A stretch of DNA of 64,000 nucleotides, from the NCBI GenBank assembly GCA_016842005.1, contig JAENYD010000011.1, positions 1-64,000 of the forward strand, in the 5' to 3' direction. Under the pieces are notes generated by a model. The model made no database searches. It was given only the letters and a program-made list of their open reading frames with translations, and had not been told where the DNA came from. The stretch comes from Clostridium thermobutyricum. GTDB lineage: Bacteria > Bacillota > Clostridia > Ch29. The position numbers were made by a program, and so were the translations under genes. Shown here one piece after another: positions 1-10,567 of this stretch; positions within the stretch are counted from its first letter, which is position 1; each line of letters starts with the position of its first letter.

Positions 1-2
1 TG

Positions 3-116
3 TGCATTCTTACAGGCAATGGCCTGAAGGACCCGGATACGGCTGTGGGGCTGGGTGACCGTATGAAGGTATATCCACCCGATTTTGACGTATTGAAACA
101 GGAGGTGATGGCATGA
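3..116 (+). CDS. thrC: threonine synthase, C-terminal fragment (truncated by window edge)
   Basis: Frame 3 reads CILTGNGLKDPDTAVGLGDRMKVYPPDFDVLKQEVMA*, a typical ThrC C-terminus, with ATGA overlap to thrB. Confidence 0.8.
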   Translation, partial: CILTGNGLKDPDTAVGLGDRMKVYPPDFDVLKQEVMA

Positions 117-1012
117 TAAGGGTAAAAGTACCGGCGACGACTGCAAATCTGGGCCCCGGCTTTGACTGCATGGGCATGGCCCTGGGCATATTCAATACTG
201 TAGAGGCGGAAGAAAGGGAGCAGGACATCGAGGTGGGGGCTGTGGGCAGGGACCTGGAACTTATAGAATACGGCGGGAACAATCTGATTATCAGAGCCAT
301 AAGAAGGGTATGCTCTGAGGTTGGCTATCCGTTAAAGGGGCTTCGTCTGAACTGTATAAACAATATACCGGTAGCCAGGGGTCTGGGCAGTAGCGCAGCC
401 TGCACCGCCGCAGGGCTGGTAATAGGCAATGCCATATCGGGGGGTATGCTTGAAAGGGACCAGTTGCTTCAAATGGGTATTGATATGGAAGGACATCCTG
501 ATAACATAGTCCCTGCAGTACTGGGAGGTATGTGTGTGTCATGTGTTGACTCCGGGGAAAGGCCCAGATATGTTAAGGTAAAATTTCCTGATGACCTCAA
601 ATTTGCAGTCCTGATACCCGATTTTACCCTGAGTACTGACAGCGCCAGGAAATTATTGCCCCGGCAGGTGGACTACAGGGATGCAGTATTCAATATAAGT
701 CGTGCCGCAATGCTGATTGCTTCGCTTGTGTCCGGAGAGCTGCAGCATCTGAGGCTGTCAACCGAAGACAGGCTGCACCAGCCATATAGAAAGAAACTCA
801 TACCGGACATTGACAGGATTTTTGACTTCTGCTATGAGGAAGGGGCCAGGGCTTCTTTTATTAGCGGGTCCGGATCTTCTCTCATTGCCGTACTGGACAA
901 GAATGATTTTTCTTTTGAGGGAAGAATACGGGACAGACTGCGGGGCCTGAGCCACAAATGGGAGGTATGTTGTGTGAACCTGGCCGGCCAGGGGGCGGTA
1001 GTCATCGGATAA
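113..1012 (+). CDS. thrB: homoserine kinase
   Basis: GHMP kinase motifs (VPATTANLGPGFDCMGMAL, PVARGLGSSAAC); follows thrC. Confidence 0.95.
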   Translation: MIRVKVPATTANLGPGFDCMGMALGIFNTVEAEEREQDIEVGAVGRDLELIEYGGNNLIIRAIRRVCSEVGYPLKGLRLNCINNIPVARGLGSSAACTAAGLVIGNAISGGMLERDQLLQMGIDMEGHPDNIVPAVLGGMCVSCVDSGERPRYVKVKFPDDLKFAVLIPDFTLSTDSARKLLPRQVDYRDAVFNISRAAMLIASLVSGELQHLRLSTEDRLHQPYRKKLIPDIDRIFDFCYEEGARASFISGSGSSLIAVLDKNDFSFEGRIRDRLRGLSHKWEVCCVNLAGQGAVVIG

Positions 1013-1134
1013 ACAGGATTCTTGGCTTCAGGGAGGGGCTTTTGAAGGTTAAAAATCGTTATCCAGGGACGTAGCGCCGTTCAACTGCCGCCTGAAATGG
1101 CAGGAGTATTGGCGGCGATAGTTATCGGATAAAG
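1003..1134 (-). repeat. dispersed ~130-bp intergenic repeat, copy A
   Basis: Reverse complement shares tttatccgat..ctatcgccgc.aatactcc..ggcgctacg..ctggataacg..cctgaagccaagaatcctg with copy D. Confidence 0.85.
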
Positions 1135-1527
1135 TTAATAGACCTGTCAGGAGGGGATATTATACCGGTGCGGGAGTTAGGACCTTCGGATGCGCTTGAG
1201 AACGTATGCTGGCTTAATGAGGCAGGTTTGTGCTGTACATTGCTGGTGACGGCCGCCAAACCGTATATGTTTATGACAGGCATATAAAACTCATAGATGA
1301 GGCGATGCTTAATGAAGCATCTGAGACTGCTGAGCAGGCAGTCTTTTTTCATGGGCCTTTATCACCAAAAGGACAGGAAAACTCCTTTTGATGTCCCTTT
1401 TTTGAGAGCGGTCAGGGAGGTATTTGATATCATTTAAAGAATATATAAGTTATCACTCGGAGGAAAAAATCAATGCGGGAGGTTCTGGTCTTTTATAAAC
1501 ATGGTTTAATAATGCAATGGTGGGGGA

Positions 1528-2127
1528 ATGGTTGTGATTGTTTTAGCAGTAATCCTTACGGGGATTATAGTACCCCTGGTAATCCCGGTGAAATACCGTA
1601 TTAACGTCAGCGGCACCGGTGAAGGTTTTGTATTCCAGGTTGCGGTTAATTATGGCACAGGCATAGTATCATTCTTTTACGGGAGGGACCTGGAGGACCG
1701 GAAACAACAGTTGAAGATGCTGGGCATTGCCGTAAGAAGCACTGATAGGAAGCAGACCGGCGACAATTACGATAATACGGGACTGATAGAGAGGATAGCC
1801 CAGGTAAGGCACAGGAAAGGACTATACAGGCAGATGCTGAAGGCCCTCATGGAAATAACAGAGAGATGTCTGCTGAAGAGGACGGTTTTCAATCTGAAGC
1901 TGGGGACAGGAGACCCTGCCGGTACGGGTATGCTCACAGGGCTGGTGGCAGCTTTTTCAGGCTGTTTCCATATCCCGCATTTTTTTGAGCCGGTGTTCAC
2001 GGGAGACGCTCCTGAGGTAGATTTTTCTGCTGTTGGGGCAATACTACCAATAGCAGTAATTATGGTGTTATTAAAGCATATAAGCGTGTATTTATTAAAG
2101 ACTGCAGGAATTAATATTAATGCGTAA
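1528..2127 (+). CDS. DUF2953 domain membrane protein
   Basis: N-terminal TM, PVKYRINVSGTGE motif, next to ytfJ as in many spore-formers. Confidence 0.75.
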   Translation: MVVIVLAVILTGIIVPLVIPVKYRINVSGTGEGFVFQVAVNYGTGIVSFFYGRDLEDRKQQLKMLGIAVRSTDRKQTGDNYDNTGLIERIAQVRHRKGLYRQMLKALMEITERCLLKRTVFNLKLGTGDPAGTGMLTGLVAAFSGCFHIPHFFEPVFTGDAPEVDFSAVGAILPIAVIMVLLKHISVYLLKTAGININA

Positions 2128-2140
2128 GGAGGAAGATGGT

Positions 2141-2548
2141 ATGGATTTGAAAGATAATCTGAAGGCTATATTTGACGAACTGGAAAATTTCCTGACAACC
2201 AAAGCTGTGGTGGGCGAACCCATAGAGGTGGGAGACATTACACTGATACCCGTTATAAATGTGACCTTTGGTATGGGGACGGGAGGCGGAGAAGGGGGTA
2301 AATCCCATAGCAACAGCCAGGAAGGCGGAGCGGCCGGACTGGGAGCAAAGATATCCCCCACTGCAGTTATTGTAATCAAAGAAGGGGATATCTCGGTTAT
2401 TCCGCTGAACCGCGGCGGCGGGATGGACCAGCTGGTGGATATGGTTCCCGAACTGCTCAGGAAGTTCAAGACAAAAAGCAGACCGGGAGGCACTGCAGAA
2501 AAGGGAAGAGGTAAAAGTAAAGGGAAAGACAGTGTCAGGGAAAGATAA
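2141..2548 (+). CDS. ytfJ: GerW family sporulation protein (YtfJ)
   Basis: MDLKDNLKAIFDELENFLTTKAVVGEPIEVGDITLIPVINVTFGMGTGGGEG; RBS aaggagg before the ATG at 2141. Confidence 0.9.
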   Translation: MDLKDNLKAIFDELENFLTTKAVVGEPIEVGDITLIPVINVTFGMGTGGGEGGKSHSNSQEGGAAGLGAKISPTAVIVIKEGDISVIPLNRGGGMDQLVDMVPELLRKFKTKSRPGGTAEKGRGKSKGKDSVRER

Positions 2549-2651
2549 CCACATGTTTTATCCCGGTGGGTGGATGAATAAAACCTCCACCGGTAGAAGT
2601 TTTACTTTACAATCTACAGCGGTTGTTTTTCTGTTGAGGTGGTGTTATATA

Positions 2652-4121
2652 GTGGAGCGTAATTATAAATATATAAATGCTGTTGCTGCGGAAATGGTAA
2701 AGGATATGCACTGGTATCCTTTGCAGAATGACCGGGAGAAAAATTCAGTTGTACTGGGGAAGAAAGAAGGAGAGATGCTTAAGCTGGTCATCCTGGGAAC
2801 GGAGGGAGGAAGTTACGATTATGCGGGGCATTTATTCCGGTCTGTTGAGAGCTATATGGAAAAGGTGGGCTGTACTCATTCAAAGATTATAAACATAAAT
2901 ATTATTGAAGAAATTCCGGGTTACTGCCGTGTCTATCCCACTGATGGACCGATAGAGATTATGTATGTCGCAGTAAATCTTAATGAAGGCAGTGTACAGG
3001 GAGAGGTGCCGGAAGAGCATCTGCGGCATGTGCTTGAAAAATACCTTGACAGGGATAGACTGGAGAGGCACAGGCTGGTGGACATAACGGCTGCAGGGAG
3101 GGGGGAGACAAAGCCAGGGTGTCTGTTTACCAGGATAATACTGCTGGTCAACTTTGTCCTGTGGGGGCTGATGACCATGTCAGGAGGTTCAACAGATACC
3201 GAAGTGCTTATTAAATTTGGAGCAATGTACGGCCCTCTACTGGCCCAAGGGCAGTACTGGAGGCTTATAACCCCTATTTTTTTACATGTAGGGGTTATGC
3301 ACCTTGCCTTCAACTCATACGCCCTATATCAGTTAGGGTCTGTAGCCGAAACGGTATATGGGGGAAAAAGGTTCTTGATGGTATATTTTGTTGCAGGTGC
3401 TACGGGAAGTGTATTCAGTTTCCTCTTTACCCGGTCGGTGTCCGCAGGGGCCTCAGGGGCCATATTCGGATTGTTGGGGGCCCTTGTCTATTTTGGCCGT
3501 AAGGAACCCGGATTTTTTCGCAGAGGGTTTACCGGTAATTTGATTGCCATCATAATGATCAACCTGTTCATCGGGTTTACTTATCCGGGTATAGATAACT
3601 TCGCCCATATCGGGGGGCTTATCGGCGGGTATATATCCGCACATTTTGCAGGAACCGACAGGAAGGCCGGGTTTTCCGCCAGGCAGTATATATATATTGT
3701 GGTTCTGACGACGGTGATTGTTGCTGCTGTAGCTGCAGGAAAGTGGTTGTACAGGGGAGACGACCTGGCAATGTACTACAGGGCAAGGCAGTATGTGGAG
3801 AAAGAGAGGTTCAGTCAGGCTGACAGCCTGCTGGAAGGTATGATAGAAAGGCTGCCGGAAAAGGAAGAACTGGGAATTGAGGCCAGGTATCTGTACGCTT
3901 ACAGCAGGGCCAGACAGGGTGACCTGGAGACAGCCATTGAGTATGCAGGGATTGTGGTGGAAAACCATCCGGATTCCCATAATGCCCATCTGCTCCTGGG
4001 GGCACTCTACCTTAATAAAGGTGAAAGGGAGAAGGCCAGGACCCATCTGAATGAAGCCCTGCGCTTAAATCCCGGAAGTGAAGAAGCGAAACGTTTACTG
4101 AAGGATTTGTCCGATGACTAG
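2652..4121 (+). CDS. rhomboid family intramembrane serine protease with C-terminal TPR repeats
   Basis: GASGAIFGLLGAL catalytic Ser motif, HIGGLIGGY His motif, TPR tail; GTG start at 2652 more likely than 2532. Confidence 0.88.
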   Translation: MERNYKYINAVAAEMVKDMHWYPLQNDREKNSVVLGKKEGEMLKLVILGTEGGSYDYAGHLFRSVESYMEKVGCTHSKIININIIEEIPGYCRVYPTDGPIEIMYVAVNLNEGSVQGEVPEEHLRHVLEKYLDRDRLERHRLVDITAAGRGETKPGCLFTRIILLVNFVLWGLMTMSGGSTDTEVLIKFGAMYGPLLAQGQYWRLITPIFLHVGVMHLAFNSYALYQLGSVAETVYGGKRFLMVYFVAGATGSVFSFLFTRSVSAGASGAIFGLLGALVYFGRKEPGFFRRGFTGNLIAIIMINLFIGFTYPGIDNFAHIGGLIGGYISAHFAGTDRKAGFSARQYIYIVVLTTVIVAAVAAGKWLYRGDDLAMYYRARQYVEKERFSQADSLLEGMIERLPEKEELGIEARYLYAYSRARQGDLETAIEYAGIVVENHPDSHNAHLLLGALYLNKGEREKARTHLNEALRLNPGSEEAKRLLKDLSDD

Positions 4122-4199
4122 CGCAGCTAATACGGGGGGACATAATAGAGGGGTGGGTAAGGAACCCGGCATAATAGTATTTTCAGTTCATTTTTACAG

Positions 4200-6272
4200 G
4201 TGGTGGGAAAGGTGCAGATAAAGGAAGTCATGACCCATAATCCTATAGTCCTTATGGCAGATGATACCCTGCAGGATGCAGCAGCGATTTTAAGTGACAA
4301 TAACATAGACAGCGCTCCTGTCGTGGATGCAGATGGGTGCCTGCTAGGGATGTTTACAAAGTCTGATTTTTTCAAGGCTGTAAAAGACGGATATGTTCCT
4401 CTTTCCAGGGTCCGGGATGTCATGACTAAAGGTATGGCCTGGGTAAATGAGGAGGACCATGGAAATACCCTGTTTGACAGGCAGGAAGAAAAATTTCCGG
4501 TCATAGACAGTAATGGGAAACTCAAAGGCATTGTTACAAAAACAGACCTGCTTAAGGCATATTATGAAAGGCTGCAGTATGCTATCAACAGTCTTAATGC
4601 AGTGCTTGAATCGGCGAGCAATGCAATTATTGCCATTGACAGGCAGAAGAAGATTACCGTATTCAACAGAGCTGCGGAACAATTATTAAATATGAAGGCT
4701 TCAGAGGTTTTAGGCAAACAGATAACCGATATTCTGCCAAATTCCCATCTCCCCCATGTGCTTGAAACCGGTGAGAGAGAAATAAGTAAAGTTGTGGATA
4801 TTGGCGATAAGGTGATGGTAACCAACAGGACTCCAATAATGCAGTACGGGAGAATAACTGGCGCATTGGCAGTATTTCAGGATATAACCGATTATGAAGC
4901 TGTGCTGGAAGAGCTGGATAATGAAAGGAACACAACCAGAGTCCTTACTACCATACTTGATATTGCCTATGACGGAATAGTTGTGGTGGACAGGGAAGGC
5001 TATATTACAATGATGAGTGATGCCTATACCAAGTTTCTGGGGGTTAAAGCAGAAGAGGTCATAGGTAAGCATGTCACCGAAGTCATAGAGAATACGAGAA
5101 TGCACATCGTGGTGAAAACCGGTCGCCCTGAAATAGCAGACCTGCAAAAAATAAAAGGCAACTATATGATAGCTTCCCGGATTCCCATAATAAAAAACGG
5201 AGAGGTTACAGGAGCGGTGGGGAAGGTTTTATTCAGGGAAGTCAGCGACCTGAACGCCCTTTACCAGAAAATCAGCAATATGGAGAAAGAGCTGGAACAC
5301 TATAAAGATGAATTGAGAAGGGCAAATCAGGCCAAATATTCCTTTGAAAGTATAATAGGTGAAAGCCGTGCCATAAGTGAGGCAAAATCTTTTGCCCGTA
5401 AAGCTGCTAAAACGGATTCCAATGTGCTTTTAATGGGAGAAAGCGGTACGGGAAAAGAAATCTTTGCCCATGCCATACACAACGGAAGTCACCGCTCTTA
5501 CGCACCGTTTATTAAAATCAACTGTGCCGCTATTCCTGCCCAGTTACTGGAATCTGAATTGTTCGGATATGAAGAAGGGGCTTTCACGGGAGCCAAAAAA
5601 GGAGGAAAACCGGGTAAATTTGAACTGGCCAATGGTGGAACCCTGTTCCTGGATGAGATAGGGGATATGCCACTGCAAATGCAGGCCAAGCTGTTAAGGG
5701 TACTACAGGATAAAGAAATTGAGCGTATTGGGGCGACAAAACCGCAACAGGTGGATGTCAGAATAATAGCGGCCACAAATCACAATCTGGAAAAAATGGT
5801 CAAAGGCGGCAAGTTCAGGGCGGATTTGTTTTACCGTTTAAATGTACTGACCATAAATATCCCCCCTCTCCGGGAAAGGATAGGGGACATTGAACTTCTC
5901 ACCTATAATTTCATTGATAAGATAGCCAATAAAACCGGAAAACATATTGAACGGGTATCTGAAGAGGCTATGAAATACCTTAAAAACCATAGCTGGCACG
6001 GCAACGTGAGAGAACTGGAAAATGTGATAGAAAGGGCTATCGGCATTATTGAAAAAGATGTGGTAATACGACCTGAACACTTGCCCGCTGAGATTACAGG
6101 GGAAATACTGTATAAAGATATGAAATCATTAAAGGATATAGTTGACCAGGCTGAAAAGCAGGCAATAATAGATTGTCTTCGTGTCACAGAGGGTAACAGG
6201 AGTAGGGCTGCCAAGCTGCTGGATATAAGCAGGTCCAGCCTGTACGAAAAAATGGACAAATATGGCATATAA
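4200..6272 (+). CDS. sigma-54-dependent transcriptional activator with CBS pair, PAS domains, AAA+ and Fis-type HTH
   Basis: Walker A GESGTGKE, GAFTGA loop, C-terminal HTH; N-terminal CBS pair (IKEVMTHNPIVL, VRDVMTKGM). Confidence 0.93.
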   Translation: MVGKVQIKEVMTHNPIVLMADDTLQDAAAILSDNNIDSAPVVDADGCLLGMFTKSDFFKAVKDGYVPLSRVRDVMTKGMAWVNEEDHGNTLFDRQEEKFPVIDSNGKLKGIVTKTDLLKAYYERLQYAINSLNAVLESASNAIIAIDRQKKITVFNRAAEQLLNMKASEVLGKQITDILPNSHLPHVLETGEREISKVVDIGDKVMVTNRTPIMQYGRITGALAVFQDITDYEAVLEELDNERNTTRVLTTILDIAYDGIVVVDREGYITMMSDAYTKFLGVKAEEVIGKHVTEVIENTRMHIVVKTGRPEIADLQKIKGNYMIASRIPIIKNGEVTGAVGKVLFREVSDLNALYQKISNMEKELEHYKDELRRANQAKYSFESIIGESRAISEAKSFARKAAKTDSNVLLMGESGTGKEIFAHAIHNGSHRSYAPFIKINCAAIPAQLLESELFGYEEGAFTGAKKGGKPGKFELANGGTLFLDEIGDMPLQMQAKLLRVLQDKEIERIGATKPQQVDVRIIAATNHNLEKMVKGGKFRADLFYRLNVLTINIPPLRERIGDIELLTYNFIDKIANKTGKHIERVSEEAMKYLKNHSWHGNVRELENVIERAIGIIEKDVVIRPEHLPAEITGEILYKDMKSLKDIVDQAEKQAIIDCLRVTEGNRSRAAKLLDISRSSLYEKMDKYGI

Positions 6273-6366
6273 ACAGGTTCCCGGGCTTCAGGTGGAGTTT
6301 TAACGCAGGTGTGTCCTCTGGCTTCTGACAGGACGGGAGTATTAGCGGTGGCAACCATAGGATAAA
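6268..6366 (-). repeat. dispersed repeat, copy B (shorter)
   Basis: Reverse complement: atttatcctatggttgccaccgctaatactcccgtcctgtcag...cctgaagcccgggaacctgtttat. Confidence 0.8.
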
Positions 6367-6540
6367 TGTCCGAAAATTCTCACACCGATATTATAATCCG
6401 CATACTGTACGGAAAAAAATACAATATAAAAGGGGAAACAATCATGAAGTGTCTGCAAACCCGGACAGTTTAATTGTGCAAATGGTTCCTTTGTCAATAT
6501 TTGCGGACATATTTATTGTTATGGGGAGGTTTCTATTGAT

Positions 6541-6569
6541 AAAAAAAAGGGCTGTCAGCCTTTTTTTTA
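6541..6569 (+). terminator. intrinsic terminator after the sigma-54 activator gene
   Basis: aaaaaaaagggctgtcagccttttttttat: stem plus U-tract. Confidence 0.7.
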
Positions 6570-6650
6570 TTTGGCAGGTGCCGGCTGTAAAGGCTGTAAT
6601 ATGCCAAATACCTGTTAGAGGCATCCCTTCCATGGCAGCAAGGAATAGAT

Positions 6651-6666
6651 TGGCATGCTAATTGCT
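6651..6666 (+). promoter_or_regulatory. sigma-54 -24/-12 promoter for the CoA-transferase operon
   Basis: TGGCATGctaaTTGCT matches TGGCAYR-N4/5-TTGCW; 46 bp before the ATG at 6712. Confidence 0.85.
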
Positions 6667-6711
6667 TTGTGTATTTCAAATCAAATATAGCACTGAAAAG
6701 GGGGAATACGC

Positions 6712-8262
6712 ATGAGCACAAAAGTCATGTCAGCAGAACAGGCAATTGCAATGATCAAAGATAATGCCACCCTTGCCTGTTCAGGATTTGTCGGCAACTG
6801 TCATCCTGAAGAGCTGACAATAGCTCTGGAGAAAAGATTCCTTGAAGAAGGGAAACCTGAAAATCTGACCCTGGTATATGCCGCCGGTCAGGGAGACGGA
6901 AAGGAAAAAGGCATGAACCACCTGGCCCATGAAGGGCTTATCGGCAAAGTGGTGGGCGGACACTGGGGCCTGGCGCCGAAACTCCAAAAACTGGCTATTG
7001 AGAATAAGATTTGTGCCTATAACTTTCCCCAGGGGGTTATATCCCATCTCTTCAGGGATATAGCGGCAGGTAAAGTAGGCACAATTACCCATGTGGGACT
7101 TAAGACTTTTGCTGACCCGAGGGTTGAAGGCGGAAAACTTAACAGCAGGACCACCGAAGATTTGGTGGAGGTTGTTGAAATAGGAGGGCAGGAGCGTCTT
7201 CTGTATAAGGCTTTTCCCATTGATGTCGCATTTATCAGGGCTACCTATGCTGACCCTGACGGGAATGCAAGTATGGAGAAAGAGGCAGCCACCCTTGAAT
7301 CACTGTCTATCGCCCAGGCAGTCAGAAATTCGGGAGGTATAGTGATACTGCAGGTTGAAAGGGTTGTGGAGCGGGGCAGTATTAATCCGAGGCTGGTTAA
7401 GATCCCCGGAATTTATGTGGATGCCATAGTGGTTGCCAGACCGGAAAATCATATGCAGACCTTTGCAGAGCAGTACAATCCATCTTATTGTGGTGAGATA
7501 AAAGTACCTGCTGACAGTATAGAAGCAATGCCCCTTGACGAAAGAAAAGTAATAGCCAGGAGAGCGGCTATGGAGCTTGTACCGAATGCTGTAACCAATC
7601 TTGGCATAGGGGTACCGGAAGGGGTGGCGATGGTTGCAAATGAAGAAGGCATCGGCGACCAGATGACTCTTACCATCGAGGCAGGTCCTATTGGAGGGGT
7701 TCCTGCCGGAGGGCTTAGCTTCGGTGCGTCAATCAATCCACTGGCTATTATCGACCAGCCCTATCAGTTTGACTTTTATGACGGGGGCGGTCTTGACGTG
7801 GCATTTCTGGGACTGGCTCAATGCGATGAAGAGGGTAACATTAATGTAAGCAAGTTCGGGCCCAGGATTGCGGGATGCGGCGGGTTTGTGAATATTACTC
7901 AGAATGCCAAGAAAGTGGTATACTGCGGTACTTTTAAAGCCAGCGGTCTGAAGGTGAAAGCACGGGATGGCAGGCTTGAGATAGTCCAGGAAGGTAAACT
8001 GGCCAAGTTCCTTAAAAGAGTGGAGCAGATTACTTTCAGCGGCAGGTATGCAGTTGAAGTGGGGCAGGAGGTATTGTATGTAACAGAGAGAGCGGTATTT
8101 AAACTTGCGGATAAAGGAGTAGAGTTGATAGAAATTGCGCCGGGGGTTGACCTCGAAAAGGATGTGCTTGCTCATATGGAATTCAAGCCTGTAATTTCAG
8201 AAGACATTAAACTGATGGATGAAAGGATATTCAGGGACGAAGTTATGGGTTTGAAGATATAA
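6712..8262 (+). CDS. acyl-CoA:acetate/3-ketoacid CoA-transferase, fused alpha-beta (YdiF-like)
   Basis: Full-length 516 aa CoA-transferase family [41 protein letters not shown]. Confidence 0.9.
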   Translation: MSTKVMSAEQAIAMIKDNATLACSGFVGNCHPEELTIALEKRFLEEGKPENLTLVYAAGQGDGKEKGMNHLAHEGLIGKVVGGHWGLAPKLQKLAIENKICAYNFPQGVISHLFRDIAAGKVGTITHVGLKTFADPRVEGGKLNSRTTEDLVEVVEIGGQERLLYKAFPIDVAFIRATYADPDGNASMEKEAATLESLSIAQAVRNSGGIVILQVERVVERGSINPRLVKIPGIYVDAIVVARPENHMQTFAEQYNPSYCGEIKVPADSIEAMPLDERKVIARRAAMELVPNAVTNLGIGVPEGVAMVANEEGIGDQMTLTIEAGPIGGVPAGGLSFGASINPLAIIDQPYQFDFYDGGGLDVAFLGLAQCDEEGNINVSKFGPRIAGCGGFVNITQNAKKVVYCGTFKASGLKVKARDGRLEIVQEGKLAKFLKRVEQITFSGRYAVEVGQEVLYVTERAVFKLADKGVELIEIAPGVDLEKDVLAHMEFKPVISEDIKLMDERIFRDEVMGLKI

Positions 8263-8284
8263 AAAACTTAAAGGAGGCTTTTAA

Positions 8285-9562
8285 ATGGGTTACTTTGCAT
8301 TACTTGTATCGCTTGTTTTACTGGCATTACTGTCATACAAAAGGGTTTCCCCTCTGCTGGTAGGACCCTTCGTGGCAATAGTGCTGGCGGTCATGACAGG
8401 ACTGAATATTACGGAAATGATATTGGGACCCTACATGGAGGCTGCAGGAAGTTACTTCATAAGATTTTTTCTGATATTCCTCACCGGTTCTATTTACGGC
8501 ATATTGATGCACAGAACCGGCGCGGCAGCAGCTATAGCTGACAAAATAGTAAAATTCATAGGGATCAAATGGGTAATGGCAGGGGTTGTTATTGCAACAG
8601 CTGTCCTGACGTACGGAGGAATAAGCCTGTTCGTAATCATATTTGTCATGTATCCTCTGGCCCTGGCAATGTTCCAGCAGGCAAATCTCCCCAAACGTCT
8701 TATACCCGGCTGCGTGGCCCTGGGCGCATTCACATTTACAATGACCACCCCCGGTTCACCACAAATCCAGAACATAATACCTATAAGCTATCTGGGAACA
8801 GGTCCAACCGCTGCCCTTGTGCCGGGCTGGATAGCAGGCCTGTTTATGGCGGTGGCAGGTATTGGATACATGATGTGGAGGGCAAACTATTTCACTAAAA
8901 AGGGACTGGAATTTGATGCGCACGAAGAGGTTAAGGAACACACCGAGGAACTGCCGAATTTCTGGGTGTCCATAACCCCTTCGATTGTAATAATTTTATT
9001 ACTAAACGTAGTAAAAATCAATATCGTATGGGCAATGGTAGCGGGCATTTTGCTTACAATCGGGCTCATGTGGAAGAGACTGGAGGGACCTGGAAAATGG
9101 ATGGAAGCAGTGAATACAGGGGCTTCCAATTCTACTGTGGTGATGCTTAATACCGCTGCCATAGTAGGGTACGCAGGCGTGGTCAAGCTTATTCCCCAGT
9201 TCCCTGCAATAATTGAGTCAATCAAGAATATCGGTGCCAGTCCCTATTATTTGCCTGCCATCACCACTACAGCCCTTGCCGGGCTGGCCGGTTCAGCGTC
9301 GGGAGGCATGAGTGTGGCCTATGAAGCCCTCAGTGAGACTTTCATGAACCTGGGTATTCCCCTGGAGGCTGTGCACAGGATATCTGCAATGGCGGCAGGG
9401 GGTCTGGATTCACTGCCTCACTGCGGAGCTGTAATAACACTGCTTATGGTATGCAAGCTCACCCATGCTGATTCATATACCGACATATTTGTAACTACAG
9501 TGATTATTCCGTTGATTGCAGTGTTTGCTATTCTGGTTCCTTTGTGCATTGCAATGTTCTAA
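8285..9562 (+). CDS. GntP family permease, possibly for 3-hydroxybutyrate or another short organic acid
   Basis: Polytopic 425 aa protein of the gluconate/hydroxybutyrate permease type (TTPGSPQIQNIIP, DSLPHCGAVITLL). Confidence 0.8.
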   Translation: MGYFALLVSLVLLALLSYKRVSPLLVGPFVAIVLAVMTGLNITEMILGPYMEAAGSYFIRFFLIFLTGSIYGILMHRTGAAAAIADKIVKFIGIKWVMAGVVIATAVLTYGGISLFVIIFVMYPLALAMFQQANLPKRLIPGCVALGAFTFTMTTPGSPQIQNIIPISYLGTGPTAALVPGWIAGLFMAVAGIGYMMWRANYFTKKGLEFDAHEEVKEHTEELPNFWVSITPSIVIILLLNVVKINIVWAMVAGILLTIGLMWKRLEGPGKWMEAVNTGASNSTVVMLNTAAIVGYAGVVKLIPQFPAIIESIKNIGASPYYLPAITTTALAGLAGSASGGMSVAYEALSETFMNLGIPLEAVHRISAMAAGGLDSLPHCGAVITLLMVCKLTHADSYTDIFVTTVIIPLIAVFAILVPLCIAMF

Positions 9563-9766
9563 GATGACGCAATTCTGCTTTGCATAAATTTATGTTATCG
9601 GGAGTTTTGGACTGACAGTCCGGGGTTAGGAACAGGACTGGTATTGTGAGGGCCTATTCCCTGAACCGATTCTTACCGTATTTTTGCATAAGGAACGGAT
9701 ATGGAGGTCCGGCTCCCGGGTCTTTAAAATCAGGTTAATTTTAAAATGGTCTGAGGAGGGTGCAAT

Positions 9767-10507
9767 ATGAGGCTTAAAGGTAAGATCGCAATAATTACCG
9801 GTGCAGGCAGGGGTATAGGGAAAGCTACAGCGCTGAAATTTGCAAAAGAGGGAGCAAAACTGCTCATAGGCGATGTGAATGACTCTGACCTTGAAACTGT
9901 CGCAAAAGAAATAGCTGATGCCGGTGGCGAAGTAGTTACTATGAATGTTGATGTGACAAACAGGCAGCAGGTAAGAGAGATGGTAGAGAAAGCGGTGGAA
10001 GTATTCGGCAAACTGGATATACTGGTAAATAACGCGGGAATAACTGCGGACGGACAGCTTCACAAGCTGACAGAAGAACAGTGGGATAAGGTTATTGACG
10101 TCAATCTGAAGGGAGTATTCAACTGTTCACAGGCGGCGATAAATGTAATGAGGGAACAGGGCAACGGTGTGATATTGAATGCGTCATCGGTTGTCGGGAT
10201 TTACGGCAATTTCGGTCAGACCAACTATGCTGCTACCAAGTGGGGAGTTATAGGAATGACCAAAACCTGGGCGAAAGAACAGGGGAGAAAGGGTATAAGG
10301 GTGAATGCGGTTGCTCCGGGATTTATACTGACACCCATGACCAAAAAAATGCCCGAAAATGTGCTGGATATGATGAAGAATAAGGCGCCTCTTCAAAGGC
10401 TTGGTACTCCCGAGGACGTTGCCAATGCCTATGCATTCCTGGCGTCGGACGAAGCGAGCTTTATAACAGGTGCTGTGCTCAGCGTGGACGGAGGAATTGT
10501 TATGTAA
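9767..10507 (+). CDS. short-chain dehydrogenase/reductase, acetoacetyl-CoA/3-oxoacyl reductase type
   Basis: TGxxxGIG (TGAGRGIG), NNAG, YxxxK (YAATK), C-terminal VDGG. Confidence 0.9.
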   Translation: MRLKGKIAIITGAGRGIGKATALKFAKEGAKLLIGDVNDSDLETVAKEIADAGGEVVTMNVDVTNRQQVREMVEKAVEVFGKLDILVNNAGITADGQLHKLTEEQWDKVIDVNLKGVFNCSQAAINVMREQGNGVILNASSVVGIYGNFGQTNYAATKWGVIGMTKTWAKEQGRKGIRVNAVAPGFILTPMTKKMPENVLDMMKNKAPLQRLGTPEDVANAYAFLASDEASFITGAVLSVDGGIVM

Positions 10508-10567
10508 TACCTGAATAACAGAGAATTTTATAATAAAAAAGTATTATTAAAAAGGATGGGTATATTT

